From NCBI GenBank assembly GCA_902728285.1, contig CACVBU010000237.1:1-64000 (forward strand): a DNA stretch of 64,000 nt, written 5' to 3'. Both the position numbers and the translations under genes were made by a program. The notes under the pieces are model-generated. The model ran no database searches and was not told the origin of the DNA. It saw nothing but the letters and a program-made list of their open reading frames with translations. Of the stretch, positions 22,885 through 31,903 are shown in pieces. Position 1 is the stretch's first letter, and each line of letters begins with the position of its first letter. This DNA comes from Clytia hemisphaerica (lineage: Eukaryota > Cnidaria > Hydrozoa > Leptothecata > Clytiidae).

Positions 22885-24556
22885 ACTGAACTGTCGAATT
22901 GTGTGGATTTCCTACGATACCAGTGATTACCGATAACCACCATATTAGTTTTATCATTCTTGGACACAGATCTCCTCGTCGTTGATGCAAGTTGTTCCTC
23001 GGAAAATCTTCGTGGCGACTTTTGACTTTGTTTCTTTCGTCTGGCGTGACGGTGATGCTAGCCAAAACTGGTGGATTCCTTCGGGTGGATTCATCTTGTA
23101 GAAAAGTTTGCACTAGTTGTGGACTTAGATGATTTTCTGGTTCCCACGTGTTTTCTTCTTCGGGGTACTCCTTCCACTTCACCAAAAATTCTCTTTTGTT
23201 CTTTCTCTTTCTCATTTTCTTTATCTTTTCTACGTAGTATATTTCCTCTGCAATCTCTTCTTCCATGCTAGAGTCTTCTTGCGCATGTTGATCTTTTGGT
23301 TTCTGTTGATCTTTGGTTCCAGGTTGATCTTCTGGTCCATGTTGATCTTTGGTTCTAGGTTGATCTTTGGTTCCAGGTTGATCTTCTGGTTCCTGTTGAT
23401 CTTCGGTTCCAGGTTGATTTTCTGGTTCATGTTGATCTTTGGTTTCAGGTTGATCTTCTGGTCCATGTTGATTTTTAGTTCCAGGTTGATCTTCGGTTCC
23501 AGGTTGATTTTCTCGCTCTTCATTTTGGTTGGACTCTTCTCGCCACTCGTGGTATTGTTTCATTCGATTAACGTGGATCACGAAAGGCTTTCTTTTTCTT
23601 TGCATGTCTTTCACCAGGTAGTTTACTGGTGACGTCCTCTTTGCAATCGTGAATGGCCCATGCCACTGGCATTGAAGCTTGGGAGACAATTCTTTCTTTC
23701 TCGTCTTGTTATGAACCCACATCAAATCTCCTTCCGAGAAACTTCTTTCTTTCGTTTTTCGATCGTAATAGTGTTTGTTCTGCAATTGAGCTTTTTGCAG
23801 GTTTCGGGTGGCTTCCTCGTGGAATTGGCTGAGCTGTACTTGTAATCGTTTCAAGTATTCTTCTATGCTTTTCGGCGTTTCCTTCGGCACCTCGAAAAAC
23901 GTGTCTGGAGGTAACGTCGGATGTCGTCCATATAGCAGTTGGTAAGGGCTGTACCCTCGTGATGCGTTGATGCTCGAACGGTAAGCGAATAGGACGCTAT
24001 TTATATAGACGTCCCAGTCGTTTTGGTTAGTGCTGACATACGTCGAAATAGCCTTGATCAGTGTTTGGTGGTTACGCTTCGTGAGTCCATCACATTCCGC
24101 GTGATAAGGCGACGTATTTATCTTTCTGGTGTTTATCATCAAGCATAAGTGCTTGATTATCTTGCTCAGATAATTCTGCCCTCTGTCTGTAAGGAAGCTT
24201 TTGATGGCACCGTACCTAAAGACGATGTGGTTCAATAGTAGGTCAGCAATTACAGGAGCATCCGTACTGGCAGTTGGAAATGCTTCAGGCCATCCCGAAA
24301 AACGATCAACAAATACAACGATGTACTTGTTTCCAGCTGTTGTCATTGGAAATGGTCCAACAACGTCACAAGTAACTTGAGACCATGGTTTCTCCGCTGG
24401 AATAGGATGCAGCGGTGCTTTTGGCGGCATGCCTTTTCTCTGGGCGCAAGCTACACACGTCTTGACCCAGTTTGTAACTTCTGTGTACATGTGCGTCCAA
24501 AAGTAGTTACGTCTGAGTTTTTCGAGCGTTTTTTGTACTTCAAAGTGGGCACCCAT
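22850..24556 (-). CDS. pol: pol: integrase with chromodomain, catalytic Glu replaced
   Basis: 568 codons, in frame with the fragment upstream beyond one TGA. HHCC zinc domain (GAH, WTHMY, CVAC) comes first, then the core with Asp in TCDVVGPFPM and Asp in SFLTDRGQN. At the third catalytic site, where DGL-x-E-R is expected, the element has DGLTKRNHQTL: the codon is AAG (24079-24077), a Lys. A GPY/F-like module (KLQCQWHGPFTIAKR) follows, then a tandem repeat of DQPGTKDQHGPE-type units (about residues 350-430), then a chromodomain (EIYYVEKIKKMRKRK, FLVKWKEYPEEENTWEPEN). The last about 35 codons encode a hydrophobic, signal-peptide-like segment (MIKLIWWLSVITGIVG) that looks like the start of env in the pol frame. 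Confidence 0.9.
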   Translation of the reverse strand: MGAHFEVQKTLEKLRRNYFWTHMYTEVTNWVKTCVACAQRKGMPPKAPLHPIPAEKPWSQVTCDVVGPFPMTTAGNKYIVVFVDRFSGWPEAFPTASTDAPVIADLLLNHIVFRYGAIKSFLTDRGQNYLSKIIKHLCLMINTRKINTSPYHAECDGLTKRNHQTLIKAISTYVSTNQNDWDVYINSVLFAYRSSINASRGYSPYQLLYGRHPTLPPDTFFEVPKETPKSIEEYLKRLQVQLSQFHEEATRNLQKAQLQNKHYYDRKTKERSFSEGDLMWVHNKTRKKELSPKLQCQWHGPFTIAKRTSPVNYLVKDMQRKRKPFVIHVNRMKQYHEWREESNQNEERENQPGTEDQPGTKNQHGPEDQPETKDQHEPENQPGTEDQQEPEDQPGTKDQPRTKDQHGPEDQPGTKDQQKPKDQHAQEDSSMEEEIAEEIYYVEKIKKMRKRKNKREFLVKWKEYPEEENTWEPENHLSPQLVQTFLQDESTRRNPPVLASITVTPDERNKVKSRHEDFPRNNLHQRRGDLCPRMIKLIWWLSVITGIVGNPHNSTVQYVERQSPPLQP

Positions 24557-24571
24557 TGGATGGTCATGTGC

Positions 24572-24976
24572 TCAATAAATTAGGTCGTGTTGGAATTTCT
24601 TTGGTACTACTAATTTGAGTTGGTCTTCATCACTTGGGATTCGGTACAATATTCCGTCTTCCGAAAGGTGGTAGTTGTTGCCGTCGTGGAGAACCTTCCA
24701 GGCCTCCGTCTTCTGCTTCAATACTTCAAAAGCGTGCTGGTGTTCGTCGTTCCAAATGAACTTCTCTCCTTTCTTTGTTAGTGCGTATAGAGGGGCGGCG
24801 ATGCTTGAAAAATTCTGGACGAATTTTCGATAGTAAGTTGCCATCCCCATGAATGTTCTTACTTCTTTCACGTTGGTAGGTCTTGGAAACTCGCGGACCG
24901 GCTTTACATTGTCTTCATTTGGCGAGGTTCCATGCTTGCTAACGGTGTGTCCCAAGAATTTCGTTTCCTCCTGCAA
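24572..24976 (-). pseudogene. pol: pol fragment: RT connection region, RNase H deleted
   Basis: 135 codons in a frame different from the RT palm. Begins with the end of RT (TKFLGHTVSKHG, VRTFMGMATYYRKFVQNFSS, ALTKKGEKFIWNDEHQHAF). At about residue 89 (near 24710), where an RNase H domain of about 130 residues should follow, the sequence passes straight to the pre-integrase segment (NNYHLSEDGILYRIPSDED). RNase H is therefore missing as a clean internal deletion. The frame ends at TGA (24574-24572), in frame with the integrase ORF that follows. Confidence 0.85.
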
Positions 24977-24986
24977 GAAGTGGCAT

Positions 24987-26657
24987 TTACTTTTGCTTGA
25001 GTTTGAGGTTTGCCTCTCGAAGTCGTCTGAAAACTTGTCGTAGAAGTTCCAAGTGAGCTTTTAGTGATGGACTATAGACGATCAGATCGTCAATATATAC
25101 CAAAACGCCTTTCCAGATAAGATCTTTCAAAACTGCTTGAGCTAACCGCATGAAGGTTGACGGTGAGCAGGAAAGCCCAAAAGGCATGACTTCACATTCA
25201 AACAAACCTTCATGAGTGATGAAAGCCGTTTTGCTTTTTGAGTCTTCCGTCATCTCTACTTGCCAGTATTCTGACATCATATCCAAGGTTGTGAAATAGG
25301 CTGCACCGTGTAGGCTGTCGAGGATGTCGTCTATACGAGGTAGTGGATAACTATCTTTGGTGGTGACGGCGTTTAGTTTTCGATAATCGATGCAGAAGCG
25401 GACGCTTCCATCTGGTTTTGGTATCATCAGGACCGGTGCACTCCATGGACTCGTCGAGTGTCGAATAACTTCTTGATCTAGCATCTTTTTGGTTTCCCTT
25501 TCGATGATCTTCCTCTGTGCTGGCGAGACTCTGTATGCTCGTTGTTTAATTGGTGGGTGATCTCCAGTTTGAATCACATGTTTCACTAGATGAGTCCTTC
25601 CTAGTTCTGAAGGATCGAATGCGAATACGTCTCTGAATTCTTCCAGCAACTTCTTTAATTTCTTTGTTCCTTCCTCGTCTATCTCCGGGTTGATGTTGTA
25701 TGATTTCACCGTCTTTCTCAACTTCGGCTGTTTTTTGTTCATTACGTATTCTGTTTCTGGAAAAGAATTTCCTTTTTCGTATCTTGTGATATTTCCAATG
25801 ATTGTGCTTTCATCTATGGTTTGGTTCTCTGCGCCAATGTTTGAGATTTGAACTATCATCTTCTTTGCTTTCCCGGAGACGATACAGTGCGATATCATGA
25901 GTCCATACTCGTCCAGTAAGACCGGGTTTTGTTCAAATACATAGTCATCCTCGGTAGGGAATTGGTACCCGAAATTGCAGACAGAAACTGTGCTTGACTT
26001 CAGGGTGAATCTTTTTGTTGGCTGCACCTTTGTTGAAAAGTCTCCATTGGGTTGGTTGAGTTGATCGTCGCTTTCTGTACTCTTTGTTTCATTAGCTTTT
26101 GGTTCATTAAGTGGTGACTCGTCTTTGACCAATGGTGGTTCTGGTATCCGGACAGTCCCATCTCCCAGTTGTAACGTGGATGTATTTAGATTAATAACTT
26201 CACCAAAGTGTTTCAGAAAGTCTGCTCCAATGATCACCTGATTTTGCAATGGATTGATTACATAGGTCTTGAAGATATACATTTCTCCATTTATTTGGAA
26301 CTCCAAATCAGCAATACCTTCGATGTTCATTGCGGTTCCGTTAGCAGACGATAATCGATTAAGGTCGGATTTGAATAGGTTGGGTGAATCTACAAACGTC
26401 CACTCAAAAAACTCTTTATCCACGGCTGTGATGCTGGCACCAGTGTCAATCAACGCTGTGGCTGGACATCCTTGAATTTTGATGTTGATCTTCATATTGG
26501 ATGGTGAGATGAAAGAAGTATTGCTGTTGATCTCTTGCCTGATGGGAATGTGTTTGGCTTGGTCATCTGCATCGGTTGTTGACCCTTGATCCTTTTTAGA
26601 CTTCTTGCTTTTGGGAGGATAGCTCCTTTTACCAATGTATATGTCTGGAGGATTCAT
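24987..26657 (-). CDS. pol: pol: aspartic protease and first part of reverse transcriptase
   Basis: 556 codons. Retropepsin motif ALIDTGASITAVDKEFF is near residue 61, with VIIGADFLKHFG about 70 residues later. Ty3-type RT starts near residue 350 (VIRHSTSPWSAPVLMIPKPD, FCIDYRKLNAVT, FTTLDMMSEYWQVEM, PFGLSCSPSTFMRL) and has the catalytic VYIDDLIVYS near residue 520. The frame stops after the palm; RT continues in another frame at 24976, so a one-base change has broken the ORF between about 24980 and 24990. The start overlaps the gag stop by four bases. Confidence 0.9.
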   Translation of the reverse strand: MNPPDIYIGKRSYPPKSKKSKKDQGSTTDADDQAKHIPIRQEINSNTSFISPSNMKINIKIQGCPATALIDTGASITAVDKEFFEWTFVDSPNLFKSDLNRLSSANGTAMNIEGIADLEFQINGEMYIFKTYVINPLQNQVIIGADFLKHFGEVINLNTSTLQLGDGTVRIPEPPLVKDESPLNEPKANETKSTESDDQLNQPNGDFSTKVQPTKRFTLKSSTVSVCNFGYQFPTEDDYVFEQNPVLLDEYGLMISHCIVSGKAKKMIVQISNIGAENQTIDESTIIGNITRYEKGNSFPETEYVMNKKQPKLRKTVKSYNINPEIDEEGTKKLKKLLEEFRDVFAFDPSELGRTHLVKHVIQTGDHPPIKQRAYRVSPAQRKIIERETKKMLDQEVIRHSTSPWSAPVLMIPKPDGSVRFCIDYRKLNAVTTKDSYPLPRIDDILDSLHGAAYFTTLDMMSEYWQVEMTEDSKSKTAFITHEGLFECEVMPFGLSCSPSTFMRLAQAVLKDLIWKGVLVYIDDLIVYSPSLKAHLELLRQVFRRLREANLKLKQK

Positions 26658-27871
26658 CTGTTCTGTGGTTGACGGTTTGGTGCTTTGGATATGTATGGTC
26701 TTTTTTTCTTAAGAAGTGGTCTGGCTCTGGTTCTTCGGTTGTCTTTCTGTTTAGCATCCACGCCGCGTACTTGTTGAAGTGTGTGATTCCCTTTGACAAC
26801 AGTGTTTTGGTGCATTATGTAGTTGTTGTAAACCGTAGGATTCGCCTCTTCCTCATAGTCAGATTCATTCCACTCTGAATCTGAACAAAGATCTGGTATT
26901 TCTTCTGAGTCGACTACCTCGTGGGACGGGTCAAACTCATTCCAATCTTCTTCTGGTGTCTCATATGGATTCAGCATGGCGTGGTCAGCATTGATGAATT
27001 GGATGGATCCAGCAAAGTGATCTTCCTCAGCATTGGCAACTCCTAGATAGGAGTAATCCCATTGATCATCCTTGTCGTCGTCGGGTGGTACATCATAGTA
27101 GTGTTGACTCCCATTGAGTGCATTAAATTGCTCTTCTGACTGGTCCTCTTCACCGTCGATGTCTTCTTCCCCATAGACATTCCCTCGGAAGTAGTAGTAG
27201 TCATCTTGATCCAAGTATTCATCTTGATCTGGATCGTCGAATTGGTCGTAGTCTTCTTCTGGATATTGGTTGGGTTGCCAGTCGTCCAGGCTGTTAATCC
27301 TATTATGTCTATAATTGGCTGCTTGGGGTCTCTGAGGGTCCTGATTGCGCTCAAAAGTTCTGGATTGGTAGTTGCCTTGGTTGTTGCTATTTTGTTGATA
27401 GCTTTGTTGCTGTCTGTAATTGCCATTCTGCCGGTAATTTGATGTTTGATGGTTTGGAGATGACCGATGTCTCGTCGGGCGTTGAGAGTATCGATTTCCC
27501 GGTCCCGCATTGAAGTTGGTCTGTTGATACCATCTTGGTATCCGCTCATCTCCTGGGCACACTCTGGCGGTGTGTCCAATTCTTTGGCAACGATTGCAAA
27601 TGGGCTGTCCATCCGTTGTTCTGGCGTTGCGGTAGTAGCCGTTTCTTTGAGGTGGTTCACCTTGGTGATTTTGATTTCGGCGTTTCTCCCGTGCCAGTTC
27701 AGCTTTTAACCTTTCAACTTCTCCTCTTGCTTCTCTTGGATCAGCTAGGTTTACGGCAGTCACCGATGGGTTCTTCTCGACTTCCAGAGATTCCAATCTT
27801 TTTTCCATTTGTTGCCAGTTGTTTTTGTCGTTGATTTTGTGTTCAATCAGTGCTTCCAACATCTTCCTCAT
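26654..27871 (-). CDS. gag: gag, nucleocapsid part with zinc knuckle and acidic tail
   Basis: 405 codons in frame with the capsid ORF and starting one base after its TAA. It has a coiled N-terminus, then one CCHC knuckle (CNRCQRIGHTARVC, about residues 94-107), a basic Gln/Asn/Arg-rich stretch (about 115-195), and a very acidic Asp/Glu/Tyr-rich region (about 200-350). The knuckle should bind element RNA. The long acidic tail is not usual for gag; I infer no function. The stop overlaps the pol start as ATGA (26657-26654), so pol is reached by a -1 shift or by restart. Confidence 0.85.
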   Translation of the reverse strand: MRKMLEALIEHKINDKNNWQQMEKRLESLEVEKNPSVTAVNLADPREARGEVERLKAELAREKRRNQNHQGEPPQRNGYYRNARTTDGQPICNRCQRIGHTARVCPGDERIPRWYQQTNFNAGPGNRYSQRPTRHRSSPNHQTSNYRQNGNYRQQQSYQQNSNNQGNYQSRTFERNQDPQRPQAANYRHNRINSLDDWQPNQYPEEDYDQFDDPDQDEYLDQDDYYYFRGNVYGEEDIDGEEDQSEEQFNALNGSQHYYDVPPDDDKDDQWDYSYLGVANAEEDHFAGSIQFINADHAMLNPYETPEEDWNEFDPSHEVVDSEEIPDLCSDSEWNESDYEEEANPTVYNNYIMHQNTVVKGNHTLQQVRGVDAKQKDNRRTRARPLLKKKRPYISKAPNRQPQNR

Positions 27872-28573
27872 TTATCCGTCGTTTTGGTCTTTGTCGTCCA
27901 GGACGGAGTCTTTCACACGGGCGCATCGAACGGCTTCGTTGTACGTCAGTGGTTGGTGTAGTTGCAAGTGGCTCTTTAGACGTCCTTGCAAACCATTTAC
28001 GAAGACATCTCTCTTGGTTCCTCCGTCAATCTGAAGTTTGGCTGCCAACGATTCAATCTTTTCTACGTAATCTTCTAGTGACAAGGATCCTTGCTTCAGT
28101 GAATAGAACTTATTCCTTTTTAACCAAGTCTCTTCCGGTGGTTGAAATTCATTTTGAAAGGCGGTCTTGAGGCGGTTTAGGTCGTCTCTAACTCCCCTTG
28201 GTACTGAGTCGTAGAATCGGGAAGCGCGGTTCTCGAAAGCCAACGGGAGGGCTTCTAAGGTTCGTTTATCGTCCCATTGGTTATAGGTCTTGACTTTGTC
28301 TACATCATTGAAAAACTTGACGATGTCCTCGCCTTCTTTTCCGAAGAATTTTGGGAGTTTTTCATCTCTTCCTTTCGTTGTCGACAGCTTTCGGAGGAAC
28401 TGCAAGAATTTCTCGTCTTCTTCTTCTTTGATCTTGTCTTCGGGTCTTCCTGATGGGTACAGCGGTGTTAATTCCGGTGGCTCATCTCTCAGCCCTGCTT
28501 GAAATCTTGTAATCTTCGTCGTGTGGTCTTTCGTATGTGAAGGTGGAATCTGATAATCCGTTCTGCATTCCAC
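27872..28573 (-). CDS. gag: gag, capsid part
   Basis: 233 codons opening at a non-ATG triplet directly after an acceptor-like TTTTTTAG. Retrotrans_gag-type capsid features are clear: KLPKFFGKEGEDIVKFFNDV, LEALPLAFENRASRFYDS, FQNEFQPPEETWLKRNKF, LKQGSLSLEDYVEKIESLA. No methionine occurs in the frame, so translation must start elsewhere; the nearest ATG (28568-28566) is in another frame. The frame ends at TAA (27874-27872), which is followed immediately and in the same frame by the ATG of the nucleocapsid part. The TAA may be a nonsense mutation or a readthrough or restart point. It would form the capsid shell of the intracellular particle. Confidence 0.85.
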   Translation of the reverse strand: MECRTDYQIPPSHTKDHTTKITRFQAGLRDEPPELTPLYPSGRPEDKIKEEEDEKFLQFLRKLSTTKGRDEKLPKFFGKEGEDIVKFFNDVDKVKTYNQWDDKRTLEALPLAFENRASRFYDSVPRGVRDDLNRLKTAFQNEFQPPEETWLKRNKFYSLKQGSLSLEDYVEKIESLAAKLQIDGGTKRDVFVNGLQGRLKSHLQLHQPLTYNEAVRCARVKDSVLDDKDQNDG

Positions 28574-29025
28574 CTAAAAAATTAATAGGAAACCGAGAAG
28601 AAGTCTGTTTTGCTTTAATTGATATTTCTCCTTAGCTAAGTGCTTCGTTTAGAAAATTGTTTGTCACTCACGTGATGAACTAATCGTAAAATTATACAAG
28701 AAGGAAGTAAATCGAATTCTTTTAAAATTGGTTACTACGTTTAAGTAAGACTCGGTATAACTGTTTCTTTTTCTCCTCTCTCCCCTTTATCAATAATTAT
28801 ATATTTCACTTCAACTAATCAATTAAAGTTTCGAAGGAGTAGAGGTATGGACAAATTAATGTGTAGTTTCAAGAAAACGTAGTACCGTGAGCAAAATAAT
28901 TGATGAAATTTTCCTTCCAATCAAATAAACTTGTTTGTTCAATTAGACAGTGAGATAATGACAATATTTCTAAACTTAGTATTTCGTAAGAAGAAAAAAT
29001 GTATCAAGTGAAAACAATTGCTACC
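28574..29025 (-). other. 5' leader of the gypsy element
   Basis: 450 bases between PBS and gag with no ATG opening the gag frame. A donor-like CAC/GTGAGT on the minus strand near 28672 and an acceptor-like TTTTTTAG just before the gag frame (about 28575) suggest a possible small intron. A packaging signal is expected here but cannot be seen. Confidence 0.4.
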
Positions 29026-29043
29026 GTCTCGGTAGAACCTCCA
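29026..29043 (-). promoter_or_regulatory. primer binding site, tRNA-Gln type
   Basis: One base inside the 5' LTR the minus strand reads TGGAGGTTCTACCGAGAC, the complement of a tRNA-Gln 3' end (acceptor AGAACC, discriminator T, CCA). It would prime minus-strand DNA synthesis. The assignment rests on the known metazoan tRNA-Gln acceptor stem. Confidence 0.8.
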
Positions 29044-29044
29044 G

Positions 29045-29692
29045 TGTGACACGGGTATTTTATCTGTGTATGACAAGACTGAATGGTCAGACTCTAATTC
29101 TTCCTAAAGTGTCACGCAATTCGAGTTCAAACAGGTAGCTTTCGCCTGATCTATATATGAAGATATAGAAAGGCCAAGACACAAGAAACTGACAAGATAG
29201 ATCTCCACTTAGAGATATAAAATAAAAAGTATTATTTTGAATTAGAACTTGTTACAAAGATGATGATTAGAAAATCAAATAAAACCTACTTAGTATATTA
29301 GTCTCTATCTTCCAGACGTGTGGTATATGATAGCGTTATTCCGTTCAGATATAAGTCATCCGTTCAGACATAAGTCGTCCGATGTGAACTGTAGTTGCGA
29401 GATCTTGTTGCGCTTTACTTCACGACCGTTCTCCTTTTCTCCGTTCTTCTTCTTTCCCTTTCGTTTTCTGTCTCCGGTTCTCTCTCTCCTCTTGTCATGT
29501 TTTTGGGTCCTTTTATATCATTTGACTGATATGCAATTTCACAATGAATTGTCGTTAGGACCCGGACGGAAGTCGTTTTGTGTCTTATATAACGTCGTTT
29601 ATGGGGCCTAGCGGAAGTGTCGTTAGCCCCCAAATTGATTTCCTGTTCTTTAGCAATTAACGTTTCTTATTACATGAAAACGCTTCATCACA
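29045..29692 (-). repeat. 5' LTR of the gypsy element
   Basis: 648 bases, almost identical to 19201-19848. Ends are TGTGA...TCACA, the usual TG/CA with a short inverted repeat. It should contain the element's promoter and polyadenylation signals. The open frames inside it are not genes. Confidence 0.95.
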
Positions 29693-29696
29693 TTAT

Positions 29697-31102
29697 TAAC
29701 AGAATCAAGTTTTAAGTATCTTATTTCTGCACTCCTAATTGTTAATTGTAAGAGTGGGTTACTATAAAAAATAGCAATTTACGTACAACTGCTGGCCCAA
29801 AAGCCTACTGACTATTTTCTCAAGAGAACACTTTCGAATGCTGTTATTTATATTATGTTTTGGTAAATATTTCCAATGATCTCTAAAATTGAAAAAAACC
29901 CAGATAATTGTGAGTTTGAAAGTTGCTCGTAGCTTGAAGCGAGTTAAACGTTTTGGAAAAGACACTGTTGAGTTGTGTCATTTGCAAATCTTCTTTTCCT
30001 GAACCTTCTATCTGAATGTGCCAATATAAAACAAGTTTGAATATTTTTGTATAAATCGATGCATAGTATTTGATTATACGATTTTTAAACCTTTTTATTC
30101 AGTTTCCCATTTACAGACCAAACAACAACCGATTTAGTTCAAAACTTGTTGATTATTTCTTTCCAGCAAAGATTTTGGAGCATTCTTATTCTAACCAAAA
30201 AATGAAGTATTGTTTTCTTGAAATATTCTTGGAAATAAAGTCCTTTATCGTTACTCAATAGGCAAAACTCTAGTTTTGTCTCTTTTTTGGAAGCAGATCT
30301 TCCTTCTCTATGTAATAGTTACGTTAGTCCTACTCTTTGCAACATTTAGATTTACATTCTCTATAATATATACAGTTTTCTTACTGAGTAGTAATATTCA
30401 GCTCCCTTCTTGGACAGTTTTTTACTAATTATTACTTAGAATTTTGTGAGTGTAATACAACAAATCATTTATCATAATAAAATGTTGACGTGATAGGGGT
30501 GTTTGCCACTGTCATAGTCTATGAAATAAAACCACTACGAGTACGCCTCGCATTCAATGTTTGCAAATTTACCGGTAAGAACAAATTGTTTTAAAATGAT
30601 TTTAAGAGATACTGTACAATTTCTAAACGTCTCAGTGACCCGATGAGAATTTTTGATCCGGTTGGAATTTGAATCTATTTTTAAAACTCCATTTTTTTGC
30701 GAAAGTCGAGTATTTTACCAATGCAGAATACAGTAGTATTTTTTGTTATTTGCCGATTTTCCAGTAGGTGGAACTTACTAGAGAATGCGTGATACAGGGG
30801 TGTATCTAAGATCCGTGATACAGGGGTGTATCTAAGATCCAGTTTAGATAAATCTTTAGCATTAAAGGTTTTGTTTTTAAATAAGAGTGATAACGTTTGC
30901 TTACTCATCAATTTTAATTTACAAGCTTTTTCACATTGAACTGACATGAATGTGAAGCAAGATTGGTCAGAAAGAGAGAAAAACATTTTTTGCTTATATA
31001 AGCACATTATAACAATAGCAAGACACTGTCCCGATATGAATGTGTCTGGTATGAAACGGAAACACTTATGTAAAAACAAAACCTTTAACATAATAACACT
31101 AA
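29697..31102. other. intergenic sequence
   Basis: AT-rich, with no recognised gene. The only structure I see is the short duplication at 30787-30841. Confidence 0.4.
30787..30841 (+). repeat. tandem duplication with the GATACAGGGGTGT motif
   Basis: GTGATACAGGGGTGTATCTA and the following AGATCC occur twice in a row. The motif matches the right end of the MITE at 8499-8678. Confidence 0.85.
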
Positions 31103-31481
31103 TACAATGCCGGACAAAAGGTTGTAGACAAATGAAATTTCAGTGAAAAATGATGAGAAATAGAGCAAAATGACTCTTCAATGTGTCTGAAAGGGGATGG
31201 AAGTTAAGAAAAACACTTTTGAAGTCGTTGCATTGCTTTTGAATTGCTTTTGAGGGAACCACAAGCAAAAAACCAGCGTTTTGATACTGGTGTATGCCAG
31301 TTAATCAAGCCCTTGTGGTTTGCCCTTGCGGTTAGACTGCAGTGGGTGACTTTCAAAGACTTTGAACAGGTTTGGATAGGTTTGGAAAGCACCCAGAGCC
31401 TCTTGGGAACTTGTTTTGGATCGATATTGAAGTATTTTGCAAATATTGCAGAAGTCTACAAACCTTTTGTCCAGCATTGTA
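31103..31481. mobile_element. 375-bp mariner-type MITE, TA duplication
   Basis: CAATGCCGGACAAAAGGTTG at 31105 is mirrored by its near complement ending at 31479, and TA flanks both ends. The TA duplication and palindromic ends fit Tc1/mariner-derived MITEs. Non-coding. Confidence 0.8.
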
Positions 31482-31542
31482 GCGCACCGCGCTGAATCTA
31501 AAAATAGATTTAATTTTTGAAATAATCATTACTCTCGATGTG

Positions 31543-31683
31543 TTTGTACGAGTTCCAATCCCATCAACCTTTGCGTTAATCCCTTTTGCACGTTAATTGC
31601 ATCGTTTGAGAAAAGATATATAACAGCTTGCACGTATCTTTAATTGAGCCGCGTTGAATTGTGGGATTGCAACTCGTACAAAT
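31543..31683. mobile_element. about 140-bp MITE
   Basis: TTTGTACGAGTTCCAATCCC on the left faces the inverted copy GGGATTGCAACTCGTACAAA on the right. ATGT is found near both outer ends as a possible duplication. Confidence 0.65.
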
Positions 31684-31903
31684 GTCAAAAAACGTGAAAA
31701 GTAATAATTATGACGTATGAATTGTGGAGCGCTATTGAAAAGCTTCATTTTTGAATAATTTATGTCGGAGGTGAATAAAATTGGCTTATTTCACACATAA
31801 ATGTAGAATTAATGAACATTTGCTATATGAATCTAACCCCACACTGACGTTTATCATTCTCATTTGGGATTTTGCAAATTCATAATTTTGTTCATATCTA
31901 GCA

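Larger units (their letters stand above)
19197..29696 (-). mobile_element. Ty3/gypsy LTR retrotransposon with env-like gene and chromodomain, defective
   Basis: Two 648-bp LTRs enclose, on the minus strand, gag, protease-RT, integrase-chromodomain, an env-like ORF and an env-proximal ORF. TTAT flanks both ends (19197-19200, 29693-29696) as a 4-bp target duplication. The LTRs differ at a single position that I can see (19420 C versus 29264 T), so the insertion is recent. The body is nevertheless defective: an in-frame TAA in gag, a frame change in RT, no RNase H domain, a TGA before integrase, a lost catalytic Glu in integrase, and frame changes around env. Carrying both an env-like gene and an integrase chromodomain is unusual: chromoviruses typically lack env and errantivirus-like elements typically lack a chromodomain. 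Confidence 0.95.

Noticed and set aside
23129-23632. Plus-strand 167-aa hydrophobic repeat frame and minus-strand Lys/Ile/Asn repeat frame (23230-23523)
   Set aside because: Both are shadows of the tandem repeat in the pol linker read in other frames.
27043-27660. 205-aa minus-strand frame
   Set aside because: An overlapping frame of the nucleocapsid region of gag, which is the real coding frame.
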